This document shows, piece by piece, positions 12,501 to 22,926 of a DNA stretch of 64,000 bases (the stretch's first letter is position 1; the number at the start of each line of letters is the position of its first letter). Under the pieces are notes generated by a model. That model searched no databases. It saw only the letters and a program-made list of their open reading frames with translations, and was not told the origin of the DNA. The stretch spans positions 10,562,981-10,626,980 of the forward strand of contig NC_079898.1 of the NCBI RefSeq assembly GCF_024868665.1, written 5' to 3'. The stretch is from Triplophysa rosa. Taxonomy: Eukaryota > Chordata > Actinopteri > Cypriniformes > Nemacheilidae. The position numbers and the translations under genes were made by a program.

Positions 12501-15018
12501 TGTTTAGACACCAAAGTGAAGGGGAAGTCTTTGCCTCGGGGAACTTACACAATATCATTGACTGAACTCACGAGCGCTTCCCTGACAATACCTGGACTTG
12601 ATTTATTGTTTCAAAAGTTACTGCTGCAACACTTGATACTTTGCTTTTCAGTGTGAAAAAAAAGGAAGTAAGGAGAGTAAATATAGTTTCGGTTTTGGTA
12701 ATATTATTGGGAAGAAACCTCAGGTAAACCTGTCATCTGCAACATTGTAACTTTTCTGGCAATTCAAGCTGCTTTGTTATACTATTTATTTAAAGTTTTA
12801 ACGTTTATTTCTATAGCATTTTTATACTCTTGCAGCTGCACATACCTTTAGAAGAATCGTCTACACTAATAAAAATGGACAAATGCACAAAGGTTTCAGA
12901 CAGGTTAGGGGATAAAAGGTGTGTTTAAAGCTCTGTAGCTGAACGCTGCATAGTATATCATTTTAAAATAGCATGTGATATGGTAAATGCTTTAAACTGT
13001 AGTATGTGTTTGTATGAAGTTGTCACTGTAGCTGTGGGTGTTCTGCTGCCCTCTGCTGGTGTGGGAGTTGTAACTATTCCTTAAAGTGATCGTTCTCCCA
13101 AAAATGAATAATCTGTCATCAGCAGAACACAAAAAAATATATTATTTGAAGAATGTTGTTCACCGGCACCCATTCACCTGCCTTGGTTTTGTGTCCATAC
13201 AATAGAAGTGAATGGGGGCCTGCGCTGTTCGGTTACCAGTTTTCTTCAAAATGTCTTCTTTTGTGTTCTGTGTTAGAAAGAAAGTCATACAGGTTTGATA
13301 TGACAAGAAGGCGAGTAAATTATTTTCATTTTTGGCTGAACTGTTCCTTTAAGCAATCGAATCACAAACATAGCACGCAAAGCAATATGTGGTGAGTGAA
13401 GAAAAACTTGCAGCTATAAAAATGGAAAATCTGCGCAAACAAGTTTCCTCTTATGCCCCAAATATGTTCCATGACAATTTTAGGACTGCATGTGGTTTCT
13501 TAGCAGGCTGGATCCAGGACCTACTGTACTGGAATCATATTTCCCTACATAGTTCTAACCCATCCCTTCATTTGTTTCGAGCACACAAAATTAAAGCTGT
13601 TCATATTTGTGCTGAAATAAGATGCATTGTTTGAAACAGTTTTAGTTTGTTAAATCATACAGACTCAAGTTTCAACATTGGCTATAAATAAGTCATGTGT
13701 ACTTGACTTGCTAGCGTTTGATTGGTTGCTGTATGAGTCATATGGTTGTTTATTCTGGGTCATGTTAAAGAGTTTAGAGTGGTGGGCTCTGAATGTGAAT
13801 TTACTTCCTAGACATAGTCAGAAGAAAGAATGCAGGGGAAACAAAATCTAAAAAATCCAGGGCGTTTTTTCCCCAGCAAACTGAATAAAAGGAAAAACTA
13901 AAAGCAGTTCGACAAGAGATTGTGTGTGAATATGTGCGTGTCTACAGCAGATCTGACTGTACATATTTAAATAAGAAAACAGTCAAATGCTTTTGTTCCT
14001 GTGAAAAACTATTTCTAACCATTCCCAGTTTTGTCATGTATTGTGTATTATGTTGTGGTGTTTCGTGAACAATTTCTATATTTTAGCTGTTGGAACAGCA
14101 TAAAACATAATCAATTTCTTCATTCATCAACTTCCCCGTCGCTAAACCACATCCCCAGCGTATGATGCGTTGGGTCTGTTTCTATGTTGTCATCTTACTG
14201 AGGTGTATGATTGTGTTGCTCACAGGTGGATAATGCGAAGGTTCTTCACTATGTCGGAGCAGGTGTGGCCTTCCCCACCAGCATGCTGTTTGTCTGTCTG
14301 CAGTCTGCGCTCACCTACCGCCTGGCCAAGACCCAGGGAGATTACAATATGGGTCACCTGCGCCTGTTAATGACCCTGCTGGCCTTTGTAGCCCTGGTGC
14401 TTAGTATCCTTGACACTCATACTCACCTGATTTAGATTTTCTGTTGTTTCATTCACAAGTTTATTATTATTACATCTCATGTTGCCTACTGGTATATACG
14501 AAGTTAATGATCTCTTTACGTTTTCTTAATTTTTGCACAGTTTGTAATTATGGTATTTATCACTTTCAAGCATTCCACCCTGTTATCCAAGTTATTTCTA
14601 GAAAATAACTTTTTTTTTTATATTACTTTATTAGTAACCAGAAACCAACATTTTGACTCTTAGCCCAGCTAGCCCCTGAGATAAAGCTCAGGGGGGGCTA
14701 AATGATCAACCCTGTTACTGTTTAGATTTATGTAATGTTACAGCGCTTGCTATGATTCCTTAACCAAACGTTCCTCCAGGTGGAGTGTTTTTCGTTCAGG
14801 AGAGTTTCGTCCTGCAACACACATCAGCCATTTTCGAGTGGGTCTTCTGTATGATAATCATGCTGTTCTTCGGCACGTTCGCCTTTGAATTCGCCGGGAT
14901 ATCCGGTGACACAATGATGGTGCTGGCCCGCAGACAGTCCCTACAGACCCGAGACCACAAAATAGAGTCACTTAGCGTAGCCAATCAGCTCCAGCCTGAG
15001 AGCTTGTCCATACTTTAA
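525..15018 (+). CDS. tmem150a: TMEM150A-like membrane protein, 3' part of gene (5' exons outside window)
   Basis: Four exons are visible: 525-592, 7575-7702, 14226-14403, 14780-15018. All joins are GT-AG and keep one reading frame. The protein segment has the family pattern: a PPESCFFSL stretch after the first extracellular loop, then hydrophobic segments, then VGNFQ at the end of exon 2 and HYVGAGVAFP in exon 3, both typical of TMEM150A rather than of TMEM150B or C as I recall them. The family (DRAM/TMEM150/FRAG1 type, multi-pass) sits in the plasma membrane; TMEM150A is known to modulate the EFR3-TTC7-PI4KIIIalpha complex that makes PI4P. The 5' exons with the start codon must lie before position 1. 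The protein ends in SLSIL, a hydrophobic C-terminus. Assignment to the A paralogue rests on remembered sequence, so the exact paralogue is less certain than the family. Confidence 0.85.
1843..1855 (-). promoter_or_regulatory. Perfect DR1 nuclear-receptor element
   Basis: TGACCTTTGACCT on the plus strand is AGGTCA-A-AGGTCA on the minus strand, the consensus direct repeat with 1-base spacer bound by HNF4, PPAR/RXR and COUP-TF. Seen in sequence; activity is inferred and a chance match in a 7-kb intron is possible. Confidence 0.4.
4347..4756. mobile_element. hAT-like MITE with 13-bp TIRs and 8-bp target duplication
   Basis: Starts TAGGGATGTAACG and ends with the exact inverted copy. Flanks carry a perfect 8-bp duplication gtagacaa (4339-4346 and 4757-4764). 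Non-coding, 410 bp. The 8-bp duplication fits the hAT superfamily. The interior repeats 'atcgtga' motifs near the right end. Confidence 0.85.
4795..4911. repeat. Right-half remnant of TTAA foldback MITE
   Basis: Contains the degraded arm 'atacaggtttgagac' and 'tttctgggtgaactatacct', matching the right half of the intact foldback MITEs elsewhere in this window (for example 45002-45346). The left arm is missing. Confidence 0.55.
5052..6463. mobile_element. hAT-like element inserted in the copy-1 repeat
   Basis: Terminal repeats CAGGGCTGTAC / GTACAGCCCTG and a perfect 8-bp target duplication gttatatc (5044-5051 and 6464-6471). The repeat copy at 21404-21915 has a single, unduplicated site here, so it acts as an empty-site control. 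No transposase frame seen; it is non-autonomous or decayed, and itself holds the insertion at 5533-5894. Confidence 0.85.
5533..5894. mobile_element. Innermost hAT-like MITE (CAGTGTTGGG type)
   Basis: Begins CAGTGTTGGG and ends CCCAACACTG; flanks gatatcat (5525-5532) and gatatcgt (5895-5902) are a 7-of-8 target duplication. The interior is 'agttact/attact' rich, typical of this common fish family. It lies wholly inside the element at 5052-6463. Confidence 0.82.
7050..7440 (+). repeat. tRNA-derived SINE interrupted by a hAT-like MITE
   Basis: The left part (about 7050-7160) has degraded tRNA-like promoter sequence. The right part (7403-7440) has the tail 'agataaagggatctgccaaatgc', a decayed form of the gataaaagcgtctgccaaatg tail seen in other copies here. 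The two halves are separated by the element at 7161-7402. Confidence 0.5.
7161..7402. mobile_element. hAT-like MITE inside a SINE
   Basis: Begins CAGTGGTTGTCAACAGGG and ends GTTGAGAACCCCTG, with a perfect 8-bp duplication ctttagat on both sides (7153-7160 and 7403-7410). 242 bp, non-coding. Confidence 0.8.
7575..7702 (+). CDS. tmem150a: tmem150a exon with two membrane segments
   Basis: 128 bp between ctcag and gtacag. It encodes MVIVLLRYAHVIE and a second hydrophobic run ending LIMVGNFQ. The VGNFQ motif at the exon end is a family signature. Confidence 0.88.
8543..8568. repeat. (TG)n microsatellite
   Basis: Uninterrupted TG dinucleotides within the tmem150a intron, likely polymorphic. Confidence 0.9.
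10886..11120. repeat. TTAA foldback MITE, right end truncated
   Basis: Starts TTAAAGGGACAGTTCACCC and has a spacer with mirrored 'gaagatatttggaagaat' and 'atattcttccaaatat' arms. The terminal 3' inverted repeat is lost. It belongs to the sub-family also seen at 45002-45346. Confidence 0.7.
11493..11810. repeat. TTAA foldback MITE
   Basis: Near-palindromic: arms 'agaagatattttgaagaatg' and 'ttcttcaaaatatcttcttt' flank a short centre, ending 'gggtgaactgttcctttaa'. The outer left arm is degraded. This resembles the cyprinid foldback family described as Angel; the name is from memory. Confidence 0.7.
13081..13352. repeat. TTAA foldback MITE, full length
   Basis: Begins TTAAAGTGATCGTTCTCCC and ends GGCTGAACTGTTCCTTTAA. 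The TTAA at each end is the target duplication. The arms pair over most of the length. Confidence 0.75.
14226..14403 (+). CDS. tmem150a: tmem150a exon with HYVGAGVAFP motif
   Basis: 178 bp between cacag and gtatcc. It encodes VDNAKVLHYVGAGVAFP and two further hydrophobic helices, ending in phase 1 within the Ser codon of LVLS. The gtatcc donor is weaker than usual but gives the only in-frame join. Confidence 0.88.
14404..14779. other. tmem150a last intron
   Basis: 376 bp, AT-rich, nothing else recognised. Confidence 0.8.
14780..15018 (+). CDS. tmem150a: tmem150a last coding exon
   Basis: Starts after cctccag with the rest of the split Ser codon, reads GVFFVQESFVLQH, a last membrane helix (MIIMLFFGTFAFEF) and a polar cytosolic tail ending ESLSIL, then TAA at 15016-15018. 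Confidence 0.9.
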
Positions 15019-16565
15019 CCTCAGTGCCCTACAATAGGTCTCTCTCTCTCTCTCTGAATGCCAGAAAAACTGCAGAAGGAAAGAAACACAAACTGGACCC
15101 TGGATCTCAGACATCCATCTTACATTTACCAAAGAATCCAGCTCAGATTTTGCACATTTTTGAGAGACCAAGTCTACGCCACCTGTGCCGTGTCTGGGGA
15201 CTTTTGAATCCAGCATCTTCCATGCTGAGAAACTGCACTTGGACGCGTGTTGGAGTTTTGTTTGATCTCATCAGGATTTTGAAATCCTATCCATGTAACA
15301 GACTGCAAGTTGATGAAGCTGGAAGGTCAAGACTGAATCAGTGATGTAGTGAACTAAACCAAAGCCTTCTACACTCAAGCATTTTAACATTAAAAAAAAA
15401 TGTTCTCGTGCCCATTCCAGACATTGCAAGACAATGAATCGAAAATGCTGATCTTCTTTGCCTTTTGTTTTTTTAAGGCGAGAGATATAAAAAAGCATCT
15501 CTGACCTACTAGTTGACCCATCAAGGTGTTTTATTTTTCTTGTATAGCATTATGCCGTCTAGTGTTTTCGGTTCAGGAGATTCTCAATACCAGCGTGCCT
15601 TACAATGAAGAACCAAATACAGCTTTTTATAGACGTCAATAGCCTTTGAACAGGCATGTATTTTATCATATGCAGCAAATAATAAAACAGCCGAGCTGAA
15701 TGAGATCAGCAGAAACCTCACGCAAAACAGACGCATAAGCTGATCACATTAGGTCGCCACTAATTGGTGCCATTCCAGAATGAATGTTAGAAGGATTGCT
15801 GGACATTGTGACCAAATGTAATTGAGAAGAGAAGATTGTTGTTTTGTCCCGAGGTAAATGTCATTATGGAGGTCTCTGTCACTGTGGGAGGGATCAGAGA
15901 CTTAAAAGCCCTTTTATAGATTGTCTCCCCCTGGTGGCTAGTTTGACACGTGTTCACAGGTCTAGGACTGAACTTTTTTGTTTCTTACAAAGTGATAATG
16001 CAGCAGGCCTGCAGTGTCATAATGTTTATGAAAAGGAAGCTTGTTACACACTAGTCACACTGCCCATGTGGCATTAAAAAAGAAATGTTCCCTAGTCATT
16101 ATCAAGAGAGTTTGTGTCATTCAAACTGTCAGAATACATTTGTATTAACTTTCCACGTCACCATCTGATGCTACCAGTGCTCTTTTGAAAACACATTTCA
16201 GTTGACCAGTTATATATATCTCTGCACTCAGGAATGTCAGATCTTGTCAGAACATTTACAGTCATTTTCTTTCTTGCTCAAGCAGAGTGAAAGTTTTACG
16301 ATTTACGGTTCATTCCTACTGCAGACAGATTTATAACAATCAAACGCATGGCGCGTATAAATATCTGAAGAACCTACTGTTGTCTCTGTTAAAGTCCTTT
16401 GCCAAACTCCATGCATCAGTTTAAGATTACATTCCAGATAGCAAAAGTGCCTTTGACTCAATAAATCCAAAGATCTGAGATTAGAGGAATGTTTTGTTTA
16501 TTTGATTGTACTGTATATTTGCCTTAACTGAAATGTATGGAAATAAAGAATGAGACATTACTCTA
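15019..16565 (+). other. tmem150a: tmem150a 3'UTR with poly(A) signals
   Basis: No coding exon. It holds a short CT run just after the stop and AATAAA at 16542-16547, the best candidate for the mRNA end; earlier aataaa-like sites occur near 15680 and 16459. The exact 3' end is inferred. Confidence 0.55.
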
Positions 16566-17990
16566 TACCTTTAGTTTCTTTTTTTCCTGTGGATAAGCGA
16601 TTTACTTTAGTTAAAGAAATAGTTCAACCAAAAACTAACATTCTGTTTAGGGGTCAGGAGGAACTGTTCTTTTAAAGCTTCTTGCATCACATGTTAAATT
16701 TCACATGTCATTTAGACATTTTTTCATGGCAGGTAGTTCCCGTTAGTCACTATGGACTTTAGCGTTTATCCATACACAAATACAATGAAGCTGGGTTTTC
16801 TTGTTTGCTTTACCAGATAGTTGGCTGTGTTGAGTGGCGTGACTTGCAAAGTCACCTCAGTCAGCAACATATACAGCCACGAAAACATTTAAGAGACCAT
16901 TTTAAAACGATTTAAAATGATTTTCTATTTATAGCTATGTGTTTAGGCAAAATTATCATTTTTGTTTCGTTCTGTGAACTGCTAACAACATTTCTCCCAA
17001 ATTTCAAATAAAACTATTGTTTCTATTTGCATTTCTTTGCAAAAAAAAATAAAAATACTGCAAAGAAAACAAGTTCAGATTCACTTTTAAGCAATACAAC
17101 TGCAGTTCATGTATTTTGGGAAAAAAATGTGTTTTTATCCGATAACCTCGATTTTTATCACCGTTTTCATGTCTCTTGTCATGCTGTCAGTCTTTCACAT
17201 TGCTGTTGGATGATTTAATGTCACTCCTGAGGTTTGATTTTGTTGAAATTCAACAAAAATTGGACTGTAATGGCCCCAATACATCTAGAAATGCCGATTA
17301 CATGAACATTCATAATGGTGTCTTCATTTTCCATGGCTGTATATGTTAATATAATTGATCTGAGTTGTCCCTTATGTATATAGAAATGACACAAATATAA
17401 AGAATTTTTCACACTTTAATTATTCACAATTATTTACATGTCAGATTAATTCCAAGACAAAAGTTGAAAACCTGAGAGGAAAGAGTAAGAATAAAGTTGT
17501 TTTTATAGATGAATGCCTCTGTACACATGGAGATACAGAAGTCTATATTCCATAGTGTGATCCGTACATACGTACATCCGTACATATCAAAGATGCAACA
17601 TCATTTGGCTTTGCTCTTGTTTTCAAATGATGTACACACACGCACAAACACACATGCTTACGCTCCAGTGCTGAAAAATACTATGTAAGTCCAGTACCAA
17701 TGATCTGTACATGTAAACAAGCAGGCATTAGTTATTCTACTGTTAAGATCCCTATGACATTCTGCAATATTAGTGAGATGAATGGAAAGAAATTGTTTTT
17801 GTAATTGTAAGAAAAAAGGCACACGTGATAAGACCCTTTTTAAGACTGTAAGTTCACAAGTACATGCAAGAAACACGATTCTTCAGCAGCATAACATGTG
17901 TAAACCTAAAGCAATGGTCCACAATATAAATCTTGTGTCTCTGACAACTTGCTGCCGAATTATCTGTACATGTTTCAAATAAAAAATACA
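16566..17990. other. Intergenic between convergent tmem150a and mat1a
   Basis: No gene seen. It contains a tiny foldback-MITE derivative at about 16612-16676 and a dispersed repeat at about 16905-17290. Confidence 0.65.
16905..17290. repeat. Dispersed repeat, copy A
   Basis: Aligns in the same orientation with 41478-41866; shared blocks include 'gtaaagaaaacaagttca'-like sequence, 'cacttttaagcaatacaac' and 'tcttgtcatgctgtcagt'. Class unknown, no coding capacity. Confidence 0.7.
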
Positions 17991-18614
17991 ACAGAATAAA
18001 AGCATTTTATTTGGCTGTCAATTTTGATTAGAAATTAAATATTGTATATTTAATTCATTCAAGAAAATGTAAATGCAGGAAGACTGGGAGCTTATGTTAT
18101 ACATGATTAGGTATTATGTAAAGTGTGTAATATCCAAACACCCAAACAGAATTTCTAAAATAATGACTTTCCATAAAAGATTTTCCAAAACACTTCACCG
18201 TCTGCCATTGGTAAAAAAACCAGATAGTCCCACCCAAAGTAATATCACTGGTTGAGCCAATGCTGCTGTGTTGGGATGCTCAAACAAACAGAGCAATGTT
18301 TTTCACCACAGAGCCGCAATATTTCGCTTCTCTGAGAAATCAACCTACAAATAGCTTATTTATAATTGTCTATGAATATTAATCTAAATATGTAAGATTG
18401 TATTTAGCAAACTACACTAAACTGTAAAGGGGTCCTTTTATGACAGACTTGCAATTGTGATTTCAATTGTGACATTTACAGTATATTCCTCTATAGTGTA
18501 CATGCGAGGAGAGCTAAAATAAACTAAAAGAGGAGCGTTGAAAGACAGAGAGAGAACACATTCTTTTACAAAGCTTCAGTGGCAAAACAATGACTCAAGG
18601 GTGAACCTGTCACT
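17991..18614 (-). other. mat1a: mat1a 3'UTR and downstream
   Basis: Follows the mat1a stop on the minus strand. AATAAA on the minus strand reads as TTTATT at 18006-18011 and is a plausible polyadenylation signal. The end is inferred. Confidence 0.5.
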
Positions 18615-18717
18615 TCAAACCTTGAGAGGCTTGGTCACCTCCCAGGAGAACTCCGATCGGCCAAAATGACCATAGCAGGCGGTGCTCTGGTAAATCGGCC
18701 TCTTTAGATTCAGGTCC
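18615..18717 (-). CDS. mat1a: mat1a exon 9 (stop)
   Basis: Encodes [20 protein letters not shown], then [13 protein letters not shown] and TGA at 18617-18615. Confidence 0.94.
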
Positions 18718-21700
18718 CTGTTGGTGGAAATTAAGTTGGTAACTTTTTTTCATACTGAAGAAACGTTAAATCCAAATAATTTCTCATACACATAAACTAC
18801 AAATGCAGTTTGATCAAGGACCATTTATCATACATTGAAAGCTCAAAATTCCTTTTAGTCTGGGACTAGCCTTAAGCGCATTATCTGTGAAACCGGGGTA
18901 TAATCTTTTAAATTGTTTACCTAACAATGACACCTGGTCGGAGGTCAAAGTTCTTGTTGACAATCTGTAGCAACTCTTTCTCTGTTTTTTTCGATGAGCC
19001 ATAAGTGAAGAGTGAGATGGACAGAGGGTGGGCAACTCCAATGGCGTAAGACACCTACAGGTGATAGGAATGAATTATACATGAGTCTTTCCCCAGAATC
19101 CTGTTTTACCGTGTTCCTATCACATACAATTGGCCAATAAATTAACCTTTGACGTTTTTGTCTAGACGTTCATGCTGGATCATTGACAGTTTTGTTTACT
19201 GTAAGACACAGATGTTGAAATTTACCTGCACCAAAACTCTTCTGCATAGTTTGGCCTTCACCAGGGATTTGGCAACCCAGCGTGCAGCATAAGCAGCAGA
19301 GCGGTCCACTTTGGTGTAATCTTTACCAGAGAAGGCTCCACCCCCATGAGCTCCCCATCCACCATATGTGTCCACAATGATTTTTCTACCAGTGACTCCA
19401 GCATCTCCCTGAAAAACATCATTATCATTATTGTATGGTTAAAGGTTTATAAAGGTGAAAATGGTTAAAGGGGTCTTATGTGAAACGGCTAAAACGAATA
19501 TTATCTTTTGTTTTAGATGTAATGCAATGATGTGAATACACGATTTAAGGTTCAAAAACGCTGTATTTTCCACATACCGTGCATGTTTGTATCTCCTCTT
19601 TGCCCCGAATCTCTGAAACGCGCAGATTTTTAACAAAGCTCATTGCTCTGAAAAGCGAGGTGTGCTATGATTGGCCAGTTAACCAGTGCGTAGTGATTGG
19701 TCGAATACTGCAAGCGTGTGACAGAAATGTAACACTTCTTACCATATTTGGAACATCAGGTTCCAAAGCAATTGTACTGACAGGTACGCCCACCTTACTT
19801 GTGTATATATTTGGGCGGTCTTAGTCAAATCATACCACCAACTGAAGTAGATTTGTGGGGGAGTGGTTACACGAGGCGTTTCAGGCAGGTCTGGGTGAGC
19901 ATTCGCTTTAAGTTAGAATGCATCTTTTGTTCCGACACTTTCATTTTTGCAATTTTACGTGTCTAATATATGCGTGGGCAACTTATAACACACCAAAGAC
20001 ACACAAAGACACATATTCGCACCATATGACCCCTTTAATACAGAGAGTTTGCATGAAAATGGCACAAGGAGAGTGTTCACATCAGTGATGATTTTACATT
20101 GTTTGAATCTGGGCATAGACGCATAGAACTAGATTTGAGATGAAGATTATAATTGAAGAATGATTTTTGAATGAATTTTAATGACTTTCGATTATTAATT
20201 AATGATAATGATTAATGATATTTTTCTTAATCTGTGAGAAATCATGGCTTCTGAAAACCTGGAATACAGCGCACAAATCATATGGACAACTTTCAGTGTT
20301 ATATTTGAATGTTTGGTCAAACCTCTGGTTTATGGTAGAACTTTGACAAAAATGAACAAAATAACTTTGCTGGAATGACATAAGGGTGAGTGAACCAAGA
20401 CAGAATGTTCCTTCAAAACTGCTTATTATAAAAGTTTCAGAAAGACTTTGTTGAAGCTCACCTGAGGTCCTCCAATGACAAAGCGACCACTTGGCTGCAG
20501 ATGGTAGATGGTCTTATCGTCCAGATATTTTAGTGGCACCACGGACTTGATGACCTTCTCCCTCAGAATGCGTTTTTGCTCTTCCAGCGAAATGTTGTCA
20601 TCGTGTTGGACCGAGATGACCACTGTGTGAACACGCAATGGAATCACAGCCCCATCCTCCTGCTTGTAGTGCACAGTCACCTGGAATTGTAGGAAATGTA
20701 AAGGAAGTATGCAAGGACATCCAAGGCCAACATAAGAAACGATAAAACTTTTGATGTTTCCCAATGAAGAACTCTAAATTAGACCACAGGTTTCAGCTTT
20801 CCAGCTGCCCAGCTTGGGTTGCTGGCATGTTTCTGTGATTGACAGGTGCACAGCCGTGTCCTCCAACCCACTAGGAAATGTAAGGACTTGGGGCTCTGGA
20901 TGTCATGCAGAGGGTCATTTTAAAAGCATGAAAAGAGACCGCCTCACTATCTTGCTCAACAGCAGTCACACCTATTGGCCAATGTACTGGTTCAATGAAC
21001 ACCAGGGCTGATAAGATATCATGGTCAACATCAGTCAACGGTTTGCAACCTGCACACTGTAACTCCAAAGACACACTTACATCAACTGGTGACTGAGTGT
21101 GCAACACACTTCTGAACGGGCTTTAAAGCGTATGTAAAACACGCAGTTTCTGCCAATCTCATATTAATCTTGAGTACCTATAGAGTAGTATTGCAAACTT
21201 CGTATCTTCGAAGAGTCTTTAGTTTGATCACATTTATAAAAGACAGATACAGCTGTACGATTATTTCCGAAAACAGACGAGCCCTGAATGCGTGCAGGGG
21301 GGGCGGAACTACAGCACGAGCACACAATACATCATCCCATTATCCTGCATAACTGTTGATTCACTATAAGTTCATGTGGTTTACCTTATGCACGAACACG
21401 CTGATTGCCAACAAAACACAGACATATGACTCAATTTCACTTACGAACACTAGGGCTGATGTGGTTCATGACCGGCATCTTTCAGAGCTGGGACCGCTCC
21501 AACTATCAGTTTTAAACGATCTGCAAACCCAGCATTATATCCACCATTTATAACATTGCTCACCGAAATGCAGTGAACAAACAAACACTGCTGAACTTCG
21601 CGAACGAAGGAGCACACTGATGGGCGTGCTTTTTCTCCCAATCTCCCAGATTGATGCGTGGGCGTGCTCTTTCTTGCTCTGGCTGGTTGACGCGTGGGCG

Positions 21701-22885
21701 TGCTTTTCTGGGAGAATTGTCCAATAAGGGACTAAGAAAAGTTGTTACGAAACAGAATTTCTTGTTTGAAAAAAACTTTCCGAAACCAATACGAACGCTG
21801 GGGGAGTGTATCGAGCACAGAAATACTACGTCCAACTTGTTTTTTGACAAGTTGACCATGTCAAGCATGAGAATTCAGCAGGTTTAACATTGTTAAGAAG
21901 TCAGAATGCATGAAACACTGTGGCACCACTCCTTTAAATTTGTAAAAATGGGCTTTGGCGTGTAAATAACTACAACATAATACAGATTACATACAAACGA
22001 TTAACTAAGGAAAATTCTATATCAATTTTACTAGTACTAGCTTTATATTAAATGGCAATGTAAAGCAAGCAAAATACATTTCGAAGAATAAACAATGCAA
22101 AGTTTTAATAAAAGTTTTCAACTGGCAGATGTGGCAAAATTGTCTACTATAAATTGTTTTTGTTTTGAAATGTTATACTGTTACATTACTGACCTGGGTT
22201 TTAGAGTCTGGGCGGAGCCATGGAATACTGCCATCCCGTCGCAGCTCTGCCATTTTGGTGTTGAGTTTGTGGGCAAGGACGATGGTGAGTGGCATACACT
22301 CCTCTGTCTCATCCGTGGCATAACCAAACATGAGCCCCTAAAACACAAGGCAATGTGTAGGAACTATGTTTAGCATGTATCATATTCAAGCTCACAGTTT
22401 TAACGCTGCTTTTGTGATCTAACCTGATCTCCAGCTCCAATGTCTTCCTCATGTCTGTCAATGTGGACACCCTGTGCAATATCAGGAGACTGCTGCTCTA
22501 GAGCCACCAGCACATTGCAGGTTTTGTAGTCGAAACCTGAACATGAAACAGTAGATTTTTTTTAATTCAGATGCATTAAATAATTAAATATCTTCAGAGA
22601 CGGTGTCATCAGACGCAATTTAAGTTAAATTAAAACTCAACAGTTATTGATTCTTTGCAGAGGTCTACCGGAAGTTAAGTTTGGGCCACATAACGTTTGT
22701 TATGGTTGTTGCCGCTGAAACAGTCTATATAATGGTCGTCGTGAATACCTGATTATGATTGGCTCGAGAAAAAATTGTTTAAAGAATTGTTTCAACAGGT
22801 CACTTCGCCATTTCTGACCTGGAATCTCGCTTGCAGCTTCACTAGGCTATAACAGAGATGCACGTACTGTGCAGGCAATTTGCAC

Positions 22886-22926
<41 letters not shown>

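Larger units (their letters stand above)
7703..14225. other. Large tmem150a intron
   Basis: No coding exon found. It holds a TG microsatellite at about 8543-8568, GC-richer unique blocks at about 8270-8480, 9240-9490 and 10015-10120, another TG run near 11137-11153, and foldback MITEs at 10886-11120, 11493-11810 and 13081-13352. Confidence 0.65.

Noticed and set aside
18935..18960. DR1-like nuclear receptor site (aggtcaaagttc) in mat1a
   Set aside because: It lies inside coding exon 8 and is explained by the conserved NFDLRPG codons.
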